In this document: piece by piece, positions 52,053 through 62,499 of the stretch
How positions within the stretch are numbered: position 1 is the first letter of the stretch
Layout: every line of letters starts with the position of its first letter
Source: Ruegeria sp. HKCCA6707
Lineage (GTDB): Bacteria > Pseudomonadota > Alphaproteobacteria > Rhodobacterales > Rhodobacteraceae
Length of the DNA: 64,000 nucleotides
Direction of reading: 5' to 3'
Assembly (NCBI RefSeq): GCF_013033515.1
Contig: NZ_WQEG01000008.1
Span: 62,001-126,000 of the forward strand
Position numbers and translations under genes: made by a program
The notes under the pieces: model-generated
What the model was told of the DNA's origin: nothing
Seen by the model: only the letters and a program-made list of their open reading frames with translations
Databases searched by the model: none

Positions 52053-53383
52053 CGGCCCTGCCGAACCGGAAACCGCGTGTAGTTGATTTTTCTTTTGCTT
52101 TCAGTTTCTTTGGAACCGTTTTGATCTTCTTTCGGTTGATAACTCAGAAACCAGCCACCGGTGCCAAGTAGGAAACTATACAAAACAAACGGTACCTTCC
52201 AGAAATGTACCATCCAGCCCGCCATAAAAAGACCGACCATCGTAACTATCCATCCCATTCGGTATTGACGCATTTTAGGATCAGTCAGTGGTCGTTTGAT
52301 TATAGAAATCATCATGCCGAAATACGCAGCCAAGACTAGGAAGCCTGCCGGCAACCCAGCAATCATTGCATAGTAAATCCAGAACATATCGACGCTGTCT
52401 GTCAACCAAGCTGGACGAACCCAGTCATCAAACCCAATTCCGAAAAGCGGATTAGCCAGGGCATTCTGCATGCCGTAGTCAAAAATCAGAATTCGCCCAT
52501 AACCCGTTTGAGCGTTCAGCGCGAAATAGCTGATCATAACTTCAATCGGTGTCCTGTTGGACAGAATATCGACGGCTACGTACCATATTGCCACCAGCCC
52601 TGCGAGTATCCACCAACGGCTCTTTACGTCACGCAAAACAACGTCCCAGGCGATCAAACCGAACTGAGCAGTCATTGCCGCGAGGGGCCCTGAAGACAAG
52701 GAGAAGAACGCTGTAAGTGCAACGAGACCTGTGCGCCAAATTCGGCCCCACACATCACGACCATAGCCGTAAACATAACACGCAAGTCCGATCAAAGCGC
52801 CGCCGTAGACCCCGAAGTGGATCGGGTGTTCGAAAGGACCTTGGACGCGATCGAAGCCGAGCCTCTGCTCGTGGTCGACATCAGGAAATGCACTACCAAC
52901 ATAGCTCCACAATTGGAGCAGAACGTTTTGTGCGGTTAGAGCTTCGATCAGAGCGAATGGCAACAATAGTGAGAAGCAGACAACAAGCAGTTTGGCAACT
53001 TTGAAAAATTGCTCTGGCGTCCTAACGAACGCGCGTCCGAGTAAGTAGCAGCCGAGCAATTCGGCGGTATGCACGCCAACAGTTTGCCAAACACCCAATC
53101 CATGATTTGCGACCATCGCGATGATGAACCAGGCGCTTAATCCGATCATCGCATAGTCTGCGAAATTTCGCGGCCCGGCTTGCCCTCGACACCATGCGAT
53201 AAACGCGGGAAAAAACAAAAGCAGAGCGACCGCACGATACGCGAGCAGCTTTATTCCAGCCAGTTCGATCGTGAGAGGCACCAAAAGACTGAACAGAAAA
53301 AAGACCACCAGGATATTGAGTTTTGCCCCGGTGTCGCGTGTTTGCGCGCGCGTGTATGTTTCTTCTGGGTGTGTTACAGCCAT
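52043..53383 (-). CDS. O-antigen ligase/Wzy-like polymerase
   Basis: This 446-residue protein has about 11 membrane helices and one large periplasmic loop holding RVQGPFEHPIHFG (about 185-197), the Arg/His-containing pattern of the Wzy_C/WaaL family, plus ANPLFGIGFDDWV later. The tail is charged and cytoplasmic. Among Wzy and WaaL a polymerase role is more likely, because Wzx, Wzz and ExoY-like genes surround it. It is 25 bp from the upstream GT2 gene. Confidence 0.83.
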   Translation of the reverse strand: MAVTHPEETYTRAQTRDTGAKLNILVVFFLFSLLVPLTIELAGIKLLAYRAVALLLFFPAFIAWCRGQAGPRNFADYAMIGLSAWFIIAMVANHGLGVWQTVGVHTAELLGCYLLGRAFVRTPEQFFKVAKLLVVCFSLLLPFALIEALTAQNVLLQLWSYVGSAFPDVDHEQRLGFDRVQGPFEHPIHFGVYGGALIGLACYVYGYGRDVWGRIWRTGLVALTAFFSLSSGPLAAMTAQFGLIAWDVVLRDVKSRWWILAGLVAIWYVAVDILSNRTPIEVMISYFALNAQTGYGRILIFDYGMQNALANPLFGIGFDDWVRPAWLTDSVDMFWIYYAMIAGLPAGFLVLAAYFGMMISIIKRPLTDPKMRQYRMGWIVTMVGLFMAGWMVHFWKVPFVLYSFLLGTGGWFLSYQPKEDQNGSKETESKRKINYTRFPVRQGRQS

Positions 53384-53408
53384 CTAACCAAAAATCACTT
53401 TCCCGGCG

Positions 53409-54356
53409 TCAATACCCGTCTTGCCATTCCTTGCGCCGATGCCAGATCTCACCCCAGACCGTCGCAGCCTCCTGCCGGCGCAAGAGTTTCAGCCCCACCA
53501 TACGCGACCAGGGCCACAGCCGAAACATAGATTGTCCGATCCCTCGTTGCCATTTGGGGAAGTGATGCTGGATTAACGTCATCTTTGCCCTTAGCAACCG
53601 CACCATTTTGTCCGAGCGTACTTTTTCAGAAGCACCCGCATAGTGGATGATCTGAGCCGTTGGTGTGATGCGTGGACGCGCGCCTTTCGCGCGCGCGCGC
53701 AAGCATAAATCTGCTTCTTCTCCATACATGAAAAAGGCTTTGTCAAAACCGTCCAGTTCTTGCCAAAAATCGCGTTTGATCAGGAAGAAACAGCCTGTCA
53801 CGATATCAACTTCGTACTCGCTGTCACGGTCCCAACCTGGAATGGCTTCTGGGTTGAACAAATCGCTTTTTCGAAACACGCTCGAGAACCCAAGCGCTTG
53901 ACTGATCACGCCCCACAGGGTCATCTGGTTCCACGCATTTGTCGGGTTCAGCGACATGTCACCATAGTAGGTCTTGCCACCCCAAATCCGCGCTTGTGGG
54001 TTTTTATCCGCAAATTCAATAAGATGATTGATGGCGTGATCCAAGACAACCGTATCGGGGTTTAGCAGCAACAGGTATTCGCCACGTGCTCTTAGGGCCG
54101 CAATGTTATTGGCCAGAGCAAACCCGTGGTTGTCTTTTTCTGCCATCAATTCGATGTCGGGGAATTCGGTCGCAATCGCCTCGGGCGAACCATCGGTCGA
54201 AGCATTGTCGACGACGATCAATTCATAAGGAACTTGGGTCTGCTCCTGAACCGAGCGCAGGCACTCTAGCGTCATGTCTTTGGTGTTGTAGCTCACCACG
54301 ATTATTGACACCCGCGGGGTGTCACTTGGGTCGATTTGGGTCACTGCTTTACTCAT
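53409..54356 (-). CDS. Family 2 glycosyltransferase, rhamnosyltransferase-like
   Basis: A 315-residue GT2 enzyme with VSIIVVSYNTKDMTLECL, IVVDNASTDGSPEAI, the LLLNPDTVV metal site (DxD-like NPD), and FFMYGEEADLCLRARAKG (about 210-227), the ED base region seen in WbbL-type rhamnosyltransferases. This fits the rml operon downstream, which makes dTDP-L-rhamnose. The assignment to rhamnose is inference from family wording and context. Confidence 0.85.
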   Translation of the reverse strand: MSKAVTQIDPSDTPRVSIIVVSYNTKDMTLECLRSVQEQTQVPYELIVVDNASTDGSPEAIATEFPDIELMAEKDNHGFALANNIAALRARGEYLLLLNPDTVVLDHAINHLIEFADKNPQARIWGGKTYYGDMSLNPTNAWNQMTLWGVISQALGFSSVFRKSDLFNPEAIPGWDRDSEYEVDIVTGCFFLIKRDFWQELDGFDKAFFMYGEEADLCLRARAKGARPRITPTAQIIHYAGASEKVRSDKMVRLLRAKMTLIQHHFPKWQRGIGQSMFRLWPWSRMVGLKLLRRQEAATVWGEIWHRRKEWQDGY

Positions 54357-54530
54357 TCAAATTTGGAACCAAAAAAAGGGGTAACGGCCCTGCCCCCTCA
54401 TTACATATTTTAGGATAGTTTGTAAGGATTTCCCGCGTCCTCGCGCGAAGTCGTCAAAAACAGCAAGAATTATCGCCGGATTGGTTTTAATCAGGCAAGT
54501 TTGGCTGGTATCGTTTTTGCCAGACCGAAC

Positions 54531-54560
54531 AAGAAAGGAGCGCGAGTTTCCCCGCGCCCC
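54531..54560 (-). terminator. Rho-independent terminator after the beta-helix gene
   Basis: Arms 54537-54544 and 54553-54560 pair over 8 bp (one G-T wobble) around an 8-base loop, 8 bp past the end of the beta-helix gene on the minus strand, followed by TTTCTT (54531-54536 read in reverse). Confidence 0.75.
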
Positions 54561-54568
54561 GAATACTA

Positions 54569-56551
54569 TCACCCAAACACAGCCATCGAGTCGTCGATGA
54601 CATTTGTTGTGTCAAAGAAGTTTGCTTGGTCGTCGATGCGGAAGTCGTAGATTTCGCCATCAAACCCGTTGCCCCATTTGGGCCCCAGGGTCCAACCCCA
54701 CTCTTTGCCACCAGCACCGACAAAATCGAGATCATAGCTTTGTTCGTCGAGAACAAGTTCACCATCCACGATCACCTGGATTCGGTCGGTTACTGCATCA
54801 ACGATGACCGTCAGCTGATGCTCATCGGTATCGTTCAGACCAAGGTCTTTCAGGATAAACCCGTCTGAGAATTTGGAGTCATTGTTCGCAACCTGAATTT
54901 CCAGCCCGTCACCAACCAGCGAAACACCAATCTTTTTGTGGTTCCAGACCAAGGCTTCTGTTTTTCCATCAGCAGTGTCACGTTTGAAGTCAATGCTAAA
55001 CGAAATCTGATCAGAGTCTTCTAGCGGCTTCAGACGACCCAAGTCGGCCTTGTCTTTCACACCATCCAGATAAAGCGCTTTTTCACCGGACGCTGTCGTT
55101 ATGACTTTGGCATCGCCTTTCAGTGCAGATGTGCCTTCGATATCATCCAAGTCCAATATGTAGGCGTCTATCGCAAAGGAGCTGACATCAAAGTTGGATG
55201 AAGAACTCCCGCTGGTATCCACAGGATCAGGGTCAACCGTGACTGTTGTCGGGTCTGTGGTCTGAACAGGATCAGTGACAGCCGTGTCAACCGGGTCAGT
55301 AATGACAGGAGTGGTTGTGGTCGGTGTCGAGGTTGTCGGTGTCGAGGTCGTCGGGGTCGAAACTGACGACTGACTTTCTTCAGGATGTGCGAGGATCGCC
55401 CCCGCGTTCAGAAGATCGACAATGCTGCCTGGGATCACATCGTAATTGTGGTAAGGCGTGCTATCGTTAAGTGACTGGGCCGTGAAAACGTCCCCATAAA
55501 AACCTGCGCCGTTTGGATTACTGTTTTGGATCAGTGCGTTGTCTTGAACATTCCAGTTTGACTGACCACTATACCCGTCAATTTTTGCGACCGCGTTTTG
55601 CTCGATAGTTACATTTGTCGATCTGGAGGCGATATTGATCTGTGGTGGTGCCAATGAACCACCTGTCGTCGGCATATTGGGATCGCCGAAAGCCTGTACG
55701 ATCGTGTTATTGCTGACCACAAGACCATTGGTTTCACCGACCGTGATCCCGTGATACTGCTGATTGTAGATGACGTTATTCTCGATCGTGATGTTCTGAT
55801 AAAACAAGGACGTGTTGCCTTGTTCAGCCGCCAGATTGCGCATGAAGATCGTTTGCGTCCAACTTCCCTGACCGATGTCAAAGGTGTTGTTTCGGATGAC
55901 TACGTCCGTCGTCGCTTCGGTTGTTTTGTTCGTCCAGAACTGGATCATATCCCGGTGGTCGCCCGACGTTGGCGATGCTTCAAAGTCGTGGATATAGTTT
56001 CCTTCGATAAGGACACCTTGCACCTGTACAAAGTTCAGGCCATCCGAGCGGATCGAGTGGATCTCGTTGTTAGAAACGTTCAGGTTTGTGCTGTCTGTAA
56101 ATACCGCAGCTTTCCAGAAATCATACATGACATTTCCGGTGAAGGTGATGCCGTCCGACCCATCAACGGCCAGGCCTTTCCCGGCGCCGTATCCATTATC
56201 TTCTGCGGTCAAACCACTTGCGACATCCCCATCGAAAGTGGAATTCTGGATCGCGATATTAGAGCTGTTGTTGATCTGAAACGGTTCGTACCAAATCTTG
56301 TCACCAGCGCTGAAGCTGTAGTCAAATTCGACGCCGTCGATAGTAATATTCGACGCGCCATTGATATTCATAGTCGAGAAACTGGCGGGATTGCTTGGAT
56401 CGTCAGAGACGATGCGGACTTCAGAATTGAACGATTTGCTGATGTTCAAAGCGCCGTAATCGCCCCCAGACAAGCGGATCTCATCCCCACCGCTTGCGCT
56501 GGACAACGCAGCCGTGAGCTCTGCTGCGTTGGTTACGTTATAGATTGTCAT
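54569..56551 (-). CDS. Secreted right-handed beta-helix protein with C-terminal LamG-like domain
   Basis: This 660-residue protein has no classical signal peptide. Residues about 1-350 form a parallel beta-helix with many Asn-ladder repeats (e.g. NITIENNVIYNQQYHGITV), like pectate-lyase/epimerase folds. At about 400-455 there is a Thr/Pro/Val/Asp linker (TPTTSTPTTSTPTTTT). Residues about 470-640 resemble a LamG/concanavalin sandwich (DLGRLKPLEDSDQISFSIDF, then IQVIVDGELVLDEQ). No RTX nonapeptides are visible. I start at ATG 56551 because AGGAG is 9-10 bp upstream; the 56587 alternative has none. It was probably exported by the type I ABC transporter encoded upstream and may cut, epimerise or bind the EPS. 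No catalytic residues can be assigned. Confidence 0.75.
   Translation of the reverse strand: MTIYNVTNAAELTAALSSASGGDEIRLSGGDYGALNISKSFNSEVRIVSDDPSNPASFSTMNINGASNITIDGVEFDYSFSAGDKIWYEPFQINNSSNIAIQNSTFDGDVASGLTAEDNGYGAGKGLAVDGSDGITFTGNVMYDFWKAAVFTDSTNLNVSNNEIHSIRSDGLNFVQVQGVLIEGNYIHDFEASPTSGDHRDMIQFWTNKTTEATTDVVIRNNTFDIGQGSWTQTIFMRNLAAEQGNTSLFYQNITIENNVIYNQQYHGITVGETNGLVVSNNTIVQAFGDPNMPTTGGSLAPPQINIASRSTNVTIEQNAVAKIDGYSGQSNWNVQDNALIQNSNPNGAGFYGDVFTAQSLNDSTPYHNYDVIPGSIVDLLNAGAILAHPEESQSSVSTPTTSTPTTSTPTTTTPVITDPVDTAVTDPVQTTDPTTVTVDPDPVDTSGSSSSNFDVSSFAIDAYILDLDDIEGTSALKGDAKVITTASGEKALYLDGVKDKADLGRLKPLEDSDQISFSIDFKRDTADGKTEALVWNHKKIGVSLVGDGLEIQVANNDSKFSDGFILKDLGLNDTDEHQLTVIVDAVTDRIQVIVDGELVLDEQSYDLDFVGAGGKEWGWTLGPKWGNGFDGEIYDFRIDDQANFFDTTNVIDDSMAVFG
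55316..55360. repeat. 15-bp tandem repeat coding the Thr/Pro linker
   Basis: About three copies of a 15-bp unit (TPTTS in translation) inside the beta-helix gene, with the last copy diverged. Such runs can change copy number by slippage and so alter linker length between strains. Confidence 0.6.
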
Positions 56552-56843
56552 CCGTAGTTTTCTCCTGCTCGGATTTCCATTCCCCAATCAACGGTTATGC
56601 GGGGTGGAAACAAACTGCATCTATTTTGTTAATTATCCCTTCGATTACGGCAGAAAGGAGCCGATACTATGGATGATCGGTGGCTAGTTGCTGAAAAATG
56701 GAGGTAATTAGGGGTAGTTCCGTGAGCAATCGGCGAAGTTTTGCCGCTGAAATAAGGCAAAATCGTGGAATCCACACATTTCGCTTGCTCATCCGAGTCG
56801 CATTCGAGAATCAGTATGTTTGCGACTGTATGCCACTCTGTGG

Positions 56844-58649
56844 TCAGCTTTGACGTCTTTTTCCAGCCGAGGTTACTCTGCGCTGTCTGGGGGGCAGAGG
56901 TGCGATTTTCATCTTTTGCTTTTCTACCGGCGGCGTTGTGAAAACCTCTTCTCGATCACCTTGCTTCAATACACGCCCCTCGTGCAGGATCATCACTTTG
57001 TTTCCGGCTTCAACGATACTTGGACGATGTGCCATGGTTACGACGATACTGCCGCGGTTGCGCAGGTCTTGAATCGCTTTGACCAAGGCGGCGTTACCAC
57101 TCTTGTCCAGATTTGAGTTTGGTTCGTCCAACACAATCAATCGAGGCTGTTTGAAGATGGCTCTGGCCAAACCCAGCTGCTGAACCTGACCACCTGACAA
57201 AGGGTAGCCACCCAGACCGATGCGTGTCCTATACCCATCGGGCATATTCTGGACCATATCGTGGATGCCAGCGATCTGTGCGGTCTGAACAATGTCTTGT
57301 TCGTCGGTTTGCTCTTCAAAGCCAGATATGTTCTGGGCGATGGTACCGGGCAATAGGTCTACGCGCTGTGGCAAATAGCCGACGGACGGCCTGCTCGAAC
57401 TATTGCGCTGTGTTACCACCCGGACGCCACCCAGCAAGACCTGTCCGGTGTCAGGTGTCCAGATGCCCACAAGCAATTTGGCCAGGCTGGACTTGCCTGC
57501 CCCGCTGTTGCCTATCACCACCAACCCGTCTCCGGGCTGCAGGGACAGTGTTACCTGGCTCAGGATGTAAGGCCGCGTCATTTGTGCCCCGGTTGGAGCG
57601 GACTTACTTATCGCATCGACGCGCAATTGGGTGATCAGGTTTGCGGACGGGTCCACCGTTACCGGTTCTGCTGGCACAGCTTGCAACGCCGAAAGCCTGC
57701 GATGAGCAGACAACACACGACCGAAAATGCGCCACTGGGTGATAACGTGATCCAGAGGGGCCAAAACGCGACCGGCAAGAACCGATACCGCAATGATCGC
57801 ACCCAAAGAGATCTGGTGTTGAATCGCTAGAACAGCGCCGGTTGTTAGCAGTGCTGATTGTAAGAAGAGTCGAAAGCCTTTTGAGAACGCTGCAAAATAA
57901 TCAGAAGTGTCTGAACCTTTGAAAAAGTGCGACATGCTTTGCTGGTGTAAGCGTTCCCAATGCGCGATGACATTATCTTTGATCCCTAATCCGAATATCG
58001 TTTCGGCGTCGCGGTGAGCGTGGCGAATAAAACTGCGCTCGTGATTGTCAGCTCGAGTCGCTTGCGAGACGGGCACCTGAGTGAGTTTTCTGTTCAGCAA
58101 CGCTGCAACGATAACAATTGCAGCACCAGAGATGGTTAAAAAACCCAGCCAGGGGTGGATCCAGAAGACCACCCCTAGAAAAAGTGGTATCCAGGGCAGG
58201 TCGAACAACGCCAATACGACGGGGCTGCTTATGAAGTTCCGCATGATCTCGAGATCGCGAAGGGGATCATGCTGAGAGCCTGGCTGTTCGATAGCTTCTA
58301 CCAGCCATTTTTCGCATACCGTATCGCGTGTTTCGGCATCCAGTTGGTAACTGGCTCGAGACAAGATCCGTGTTCGCCACCACTCGAAGACGCCAAATAG
58401 AACAAACAGGATGATCACGAGCGAAAAGAGTTTACCCAGAAGATCCAGCGACCCAGAGGGCAAGACTTGATCGTATACAACGATCATGTAAAGCGGGCCT
58501 GTCAGGATCAAAAAGTTGACGATTGCGCTCAGCCCGCCAACTTGCAGGATTTTCGCCCGCAGCTTGTCAATCGCCAGACGGTAGAAATTTTTCTCCGCTG
58601 AAGAAGGTCTTTTGATTATTGGTTCAGTTTCTGATGCATCGAGTTTCAC
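56844..58649 (-). CDS. Type I secretion ABC transporter, fused permease/ATPase (PrtD-like)
   Basis: This 601-residue protein combines a membrane domain (about 1-330) with an ATPase (about 345-570). The ATPase has Walker A VVIGNSGAGKSSLAKLL, signature LSGGQVQQ, Walker B LIVLDEPNSNLD and the switch His in VTMAHRP. No N-terminal peptidase (C39) domain is seen. It matches inner-membrane exporters of the PrtD/PrsD kind that move leaderless proteins. No HlyD-type adaptor gene adjoins it in the window. It reads toward the beta-helix gene with a 292-bp gap. The start is GTG 58649 with only a weak ribosome site (GGTGA). Confidence 0.88.
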   Translation of the reverse strand: MKLDASETEPIIKRPSSAEKNFYRLAIDKLRAKILQVGGLSAIVNFLILTGPLYMIVVYDQVLPSGSLDLLGKLFSLVIILFVLFGVFEWWRTRILSRASYQLDAETRDTVCEKWLVEAIEQPGSQHDPLRDLEIMRNFISSPVVLALFDLPWIPLFLGVVFWIHPWLGFLTISGAAIVIVAALLNRKLTQVPVSQATRADNHERSFIRHAHRDAETIFGLGIKDNVIAHWERLHQQSMSHFFKGSDTSDYFAAFSKGFRLFLQSALLTTGAVLAIQHQISLGAIIAVSVLAGRVLAPLDHVITQWRIFGRVLSAHRRLSALQAVPAEPVTVDPSANLITQLRVDAISKSAPTGAQMTRPYILSQVTLSLQPGDGLVVIGNSGAGKSSLAKLLVGIWTPDTGQVLLGGVRVVTQRNSSSRPSVGYLPQRVDLLPGTIAQNISGFEEQTDEQDIVQTAQIAGIHDMVQNMPDGYRTRIGLGGYPLSGGQVQQLGLARAIFKQPRLIVLDEPNSNLDKSGNAALVKAIQDLRNRGSIVVTMAHRPSIVEAGNKVMILHEGRVLKQGDREEVFTTPPVEKQKMKIAPLPPRQRRVTSAGKRRQS

Positions 58650-58834
58650 TAGTCACCATTACCAAACTGATACAGCCTAAACCGCCTTCAAGTCATATCC
58701 GTGATCATCGGAACGGGTTCAGAGCGTGGAATAGAACTCAATATTGTCAAGCCACTATGACACAAATCCATAGCTTCGCAACCGCAGCAGCATATGCTGT
58801 CTGCGTTGTATTCAGCTTGTCAGTTGGCTTTGTG

Positions 58835-59707
58835 CTAGTCCAGAAGCCCGGCCAGGTAGGCGCCATAGCCGTTCTTCGAAAACCGTTTGGCTTGCTGTTC
58901 CAGGGCCTCGCGGCTGATCCATTGCTGTTGATAGGCAATCTCTTCGGGACAGCCGGTTTGCAACCCTTGCCGCTCCTCGAGCGTGCGCACAAAGTTTCCA
59001 GCGTCCAGCAGCGATGAATGCGTCCCCGTATCCAGCCAGGCATATCCGCGCCCCATGGTTTCGACTTGCAATGCGCCCTCTTCCAAATAGCTTTGCAGAA
59101 GCTCGGTGATCTCCAATTCGCCCCTGTCCGAGGGTTTGACAGCACGCGCCCGTTCGGGTGCTGTGGCATCTAGAAAGTAAAGCCCCGTCACAGCATAGCG
59201 TGAGGGCGGAACCTCGGGCTTCTCGATGATTTCACGGGCGCGCCCGGCTTCGTCAAAGGCGACCACGCCATAGCGTTCGGGATCGGCCACGTGATAGCCA
59301 AACACGGTGCCACCAGAAGGTTTCTGATCCGCTGCGGCCATCAGAACCGGTAGGCCGTGGCCGAAAAAAATGTTGTCGCCCAGGATCATCGCCGACGGCG
59401 CGCCGTCCAGAAACGCTTCGGCCAGGATATAGGCTTGCGCCAGACCATCCGGGCTGGGCTGAACCTGATAGCTGAGCGAAATACCCCATTGCGACCCGTC
59501 GCCCAGAGTTTGCTGGAACTGATACTGATCCTGCGGGGTGGTGATGATCAATATATCGCGGATACCGGCCAGCATCAGCACGCTGAGCGGATAATAGATC
59601 ATGGGCTTGTCGTAGATCGGCAGCAATTGCTTCGACAGCCCCATCGTAATCGGGTAGAGCCGCGTGCCGCTGCCCCCGGCCAGGATGATCCCTTTGCGAT
59701 CCGTCAT
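58835..59707 (-). CDS. rmlA: Glucose-1-phosphate thymidylyltransferase
   Basis: This 290-residue nucleotidyltransferase makes dTDP-glucose. It begins [19 protein letters not shown], then has the family motifs [21 protein letters not shown] (split by family-conserved positions) and [11 protein letters not shown], and [10 protein letters not shown]. Starting at ATG 59707 gives an ATGA overlap with rmlD; a longer frame to 59914 lies inside rmlD. It is the last gene of the rmlC-B-D-A operon. Confidence 0.95.
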   Translation of the reverse strand: MTDRKGIILAGGSGTRLYPITMGLSKQLLPIYDKPMIYYPLSVLMLAGIRDILIITTPQDQYQFQQTLGDGSQWGISLSYQVQPSPDGLAQAYILAEAFLDGAPSAMILGDNIFFGHGLPVLMAAADQKPSGGTVFGYHVADPERYGVVAFDEAGRAREIIEKPEVPPSRYAVTGLYFLDATAPERARAVKPSDRGELEITELLQSYLEEGALQVETMGRGYAWLDTGTHSSLLDAGNFVRTLEERQGLQTGCPEEIAYQQQWISREALEQQAKRFSKNGYGAYLAGLLD

Positions 59708-60552
59708 CCGGTTTCTCCTAAGTCTTCCAATATCTGTGTCAGCTCTTGACGCCAGTCGGGTCGCGTAAGGCCAAAAACCTTTTCGGTTGCGCTGCAATCC
59801 AAGCGCGAATTCAACGGCCGCGTTGCAGGGGTCGGGTAGTCCCGGGTGAGGATATCCGTGACCGAACAGGTGATCTGCGTGCGGCTGAATATCTCGCGCG
59901 CGAAATCGGACCAACTCGTTTCAGGCCTACCCGAAAAGTGATAGATGCCGGATTTGTTCGGATCGGACATCAAGCCCTCGGCCATAATGATACAGGCCGC
60001 AGCGATTGCGCGCGCCGAGGTCGGGGCGCCGATTTGGTCGCTTACGACGGTCAGATCATCACGGTCGCGTCCAAGCCGCAGCATGGTCTTGATGAAATTA
60101 CTGCCATGTGCAGACACCACCCAGGAGGTACGCAAGATACAATGATAGGCCCCGGCAGCCATGATCGCCTGCTCTCCGGCCAGTTTGGTGCGACCATAGG
60201 CACCCAGTGGCGCGGTCGCATCCTGAGGTGTCCAAGGCGCGGTGCCGGACCCGTCAAACACATAATCGGTTGAGATATGAACCAGCGGGATGCCCAGATC
60301 GGCACAGGCCCTTGCCATGGCCCCCGGCGCGTCACCATTAATAATGCGCGCAGCCGTTTCTTCGTCTTCCGCCCGGTCAACCGCCGTGTAGGCTGCCGCG
60401 TTGATTACCGCCGCGGGTTTGGTATTGCGTATCGCCTGCGCGCAGCTTTCCGGATCAGAAAGGTCTGCAGCGGCTCGATCCAGGCAAGACACGTTGGAAT
60501 AGGCGGCCAGTTCCTGCGCCACCTGCCCCGTCTTGCCAAACACGAGGATCAC
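59704..60552 (-). CDS. rmlD: dTDP-4-dehydrorhamnose reductase
   Basis: This 282-residue SDR reduces dTDP-4-keto-L-rhamnose to dTDP-L-rhamnose. It has the NAD loop [13 protein letters not shown], the STDYVFDG motif (about 103-110) and YGRTKLAGE (YxxxK). GTG 60552 overlaps the rmlB stop as GTGA; the longer frame to 60630 is inside rmlB. Confidence 0.94.
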   Translation of the reverse strand: MILVFGKTGQVAQELAAYSNVSCLDRAAADLSDPESCAQAIRNTKPAAVINAAAYTAVDRAEDEETAARIINGDAPGAMARACADLGIPLVHISTDYVFDGSGTAPWTPQDATAPLGAYGRTKLAGEQAIMAAGAYHCILRTSWVVSAHGSNFIKTMLRLGRDRDDLTVVSDQIGAPTSARAIAAACIIMAEGLMSDPNKSGIYHFSGRPETSWSDFAREIFSRTQITCSVTDILTRDYPTPATRPLNSRLDCSATEKVFGLTRPDWRQELTQILEDLGETG

Positions 60553-61589
60553 GCTTTTACTCCCAAACGCTCGCCCACACCCTGCCGGTTTTGTAGTTCG
60601 CGCCACCACTCCTCGTTGTCCAGATACCATTGCACCGTAAGCTCCAACCCCTGTTCAAGCGTGACAGAGGGGCGCCATCCCAGCTCGGTTCTTATCCGGG
60701 TCGGGTCAATGGCATATCTAAGGTCATGACCGGGGCGGTCGGCCACAAAGGTGATCTGGTCTGCGTATGACCCGCCGGTGGGGCGTTTTTCATCCAGAAT
60801 GGCGCAGATCATTCGGACCAGATCGATATTCTTGGCCTCGTTCTCACCGCCCACATTATAAGAGCGACCGTTCTGTCCCTTTTGCAGGATGGTCAGCAGC
60901 GCGTCGGCATGATCTTCGACATAGAGCCAATCGCGGATATTCTCTCCCTTGCCGTAAACCGGGATCGGTTTGCCCGCCAGAGCATTCAGGATAACCACAG
61001 GGATCAGCTTTTCGGGGAAATGATACGGCCCGTAGTTGTTCGAACAATTCGACAGGACAACCGGCAGCCCATAGGTCTCATGCCAGGCGCGCACGAGGTG
61101 GTCGCTGGCCGCCTTTGACGCCGAATAGGGCGAGCGGGGATCATACGCGGTGTCTTCGGTAAACTCACCGGTGTCGCCCAGCGAACCAAAGACCTCATCG
61201 GTCGAGATATGGTGAAACCGAAACCCGTCGGGCTGACCTTTGCCATGCCAATAGGCGCGGGCGGCTTCAAGCAGCGTGTAGGTGCCGGTGATATTGGTCT
61301 CGATAAAGGTGCCGGGTCCGTCGATTGAGCGGTCGACATGGGATTCGGCGGCCAGATGCATCACTGCATCTGGTTGATGTTCGGCAAAAACCCGGTCCAT
61401 TGCGGCACGGTCACGAATGTCGGCCTGCACGAAACTGTAGCCGGGGGCTCCTGCCACACTTGCCACATTGTCCAGGCACGCCGCATAGGTCAGCGCGTCC
61501 AGATTGACCACGTGATGCCCCTGCCCGATGGCCTGGCGCACGACCGCCGACCCAATGAAGCCGGCGCCTCCGGTCACGATGATCTTCAT
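60549..61589 (-). CDS. rmlB: dTDP-glucose 4,6-dehydratase
   Basis: This 346-residue extended SDR converts dTDP-glucose to dTDP-4-keto-6-deoxyglucose. It shows [30 protein letters not shown], the [11 protein letters not shown] motif with its catalytic Asp/Glu, [11 protein letters not shown] (YxxxK) and [20 protein letters not shown] 61589 overlaps the rmlC stop as ATGA. Confidence 0.96.
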   Translation of the reverse strand: MKIIVTGGAGFIGSAVVRQAIGQGHHVVNLDALTYAACLDNVASVAGAPGYSFVQADIRDRAAMDRVFAEHQPDAVMHLAAESHVDRSIDGPGTFIETNITGTYTLLEAARAYWHGKGQPDGFRFHHISTDEVFGSLGDTGEFTEDTAYDPRSPYSASKAASDHLVRAWHETYGLPVVLSNCSNNYGPYHFPEKLIPVVILNALAGKPIPVYGKGENIRDWLYVEDHADALLTILQKGQNGRSYNVGGENEAKNIDLVRMICAILDEKRPTGGSYADQITFVADRPGHDLRYAIDPTRIRTELGWRPSVTLEQGLELTVQWYLDNEEWWRELQNRQGVGERLGVKA

Positions 61590-62146
61590 GCCGTGCCCTC
61601 CCATATGAAGGGGCTGTCAAAGTTGTCAAACCTTGCGGCCTGTGTGTCTTTTTCAGACAGGATCGCGGGCTTGCTCAACCCCCAATCAACCCCGCAGCTG
61701 TCCCAGTGAACTACACCGTCACAGTCGGGTGCGTAGAAATCGGTGCATTTATAACAAATCTCGGTGTTAGGCTTCAGCGTAAGAAAGCCGTGCAAAAACC
61801 CCTTTGGGACCAGCAATTGGCGACCGTTCTCGGCCGACAGCTCAACCGAGATCCATTTGCCGAAGGTGGGCGAGCCTTTGCGGATATCGATCGCCACATC
61901 CAAAAGCGCCCCACGACCGCAGCGCACCAGTTTGTCCTGTGCATGCGGTGGGGCTTGAAAATGCAACCCGCGCAACGTACCCGTTTCAATCGACAGAGAG
62001 TGATTGTCTTGTACGAAATCAAACTCTATCCCATGGGTGGCCAGCGTGTTTTTGTTCCAGCTTTCGCTGAAAAAACCGCGCTCGTCGGAGAACCGCTTGG
62101 GTGTTAGAACGACAACCCCCGGCAGAGCGGTCTCTTCTACTTGCAT
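61586..62146 (-). CDS. rmlC: dTDP-4-dehydrorhamnose 3,5-epimerase
   Basis: This 186-residue cupin enzyme epimerises C3 and C5 of the dTDP-4-keto sugar. It has [29 protein letters not shown] (with the catalytic His), [18 protein letters not shown] (catalytic Asp region) and [15 protein letters not shown] start at ATG 62146; a TTG lies immediately before it. It is first in the rml operon, with its promoter in the gap to 62500. Confidence 0.95.
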   Translation of the reverse strand: MQVEETALPGVVVLTPKRFSDERGFFSESWNKNTLATHGIEFDFVQDNHSLSIETGTLRGLHFQAPPHAQDKLVRCGRGALLDVAIDIRKGSPTFGKWISVELSAENGRQLLVPKGFLHGFLTLKPNTEICYKCTDFYAPDCDGVVHWDSCGVDWGLSKPAILSEKDTQAARFDNFDSPFIWEGTA

Positions 62147-62499
62147 CAATCAGTACCCTTCTTAAACTACTCGAACTCTTAACAATGGATAAATGCGTTG
62201 TCACTAACGCTACACGTTACCTGCCACAGCCCTTGGACGGTGTTGAAAAAAAGTGCAATACAATCATCGCCAAACTCATATCTATAAAGCGAGATTATTT
62301 TTTCTTACGGATCTATTTGCGCAACAGTCTACTTGGTATTCGGAAAATTGTTCGCACATATCGCGTTTTTTTGGGGTTGGGTCGTTTTGTGCCTGGAAAG
62401 TGTGCCGGGCCCCTACCGAGAACACCGAAGTAGCGCTCACATCGCACCTTTTGTGTAACACCACCTTCGCTAGGTTAGCAGACCAGAGGACCCATCCCG
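62147..62499. promoter_or_regulatory. 353-bp divergent gap between rmlC and the VOC gene
   Basis: No supportable gene. The sequence is AT-rich near rmlC and should contain the rml promoter (minus) and that of the VOC gene (plus). Just before the VOC ATG is AGAGGA, a plausible ribosome site. I find no convincing palindrome. Confidence 0.5.

Noticed and set aside
53690..53700. Run of alternating GC dinucleotides (Z-DNA-like) in the rhamnosyltransferase-like gene
   Set aside because: It encodes an ordinary Arg/Ala-rich stretch (LRARAKGAR) in frame and needs no special explanation.
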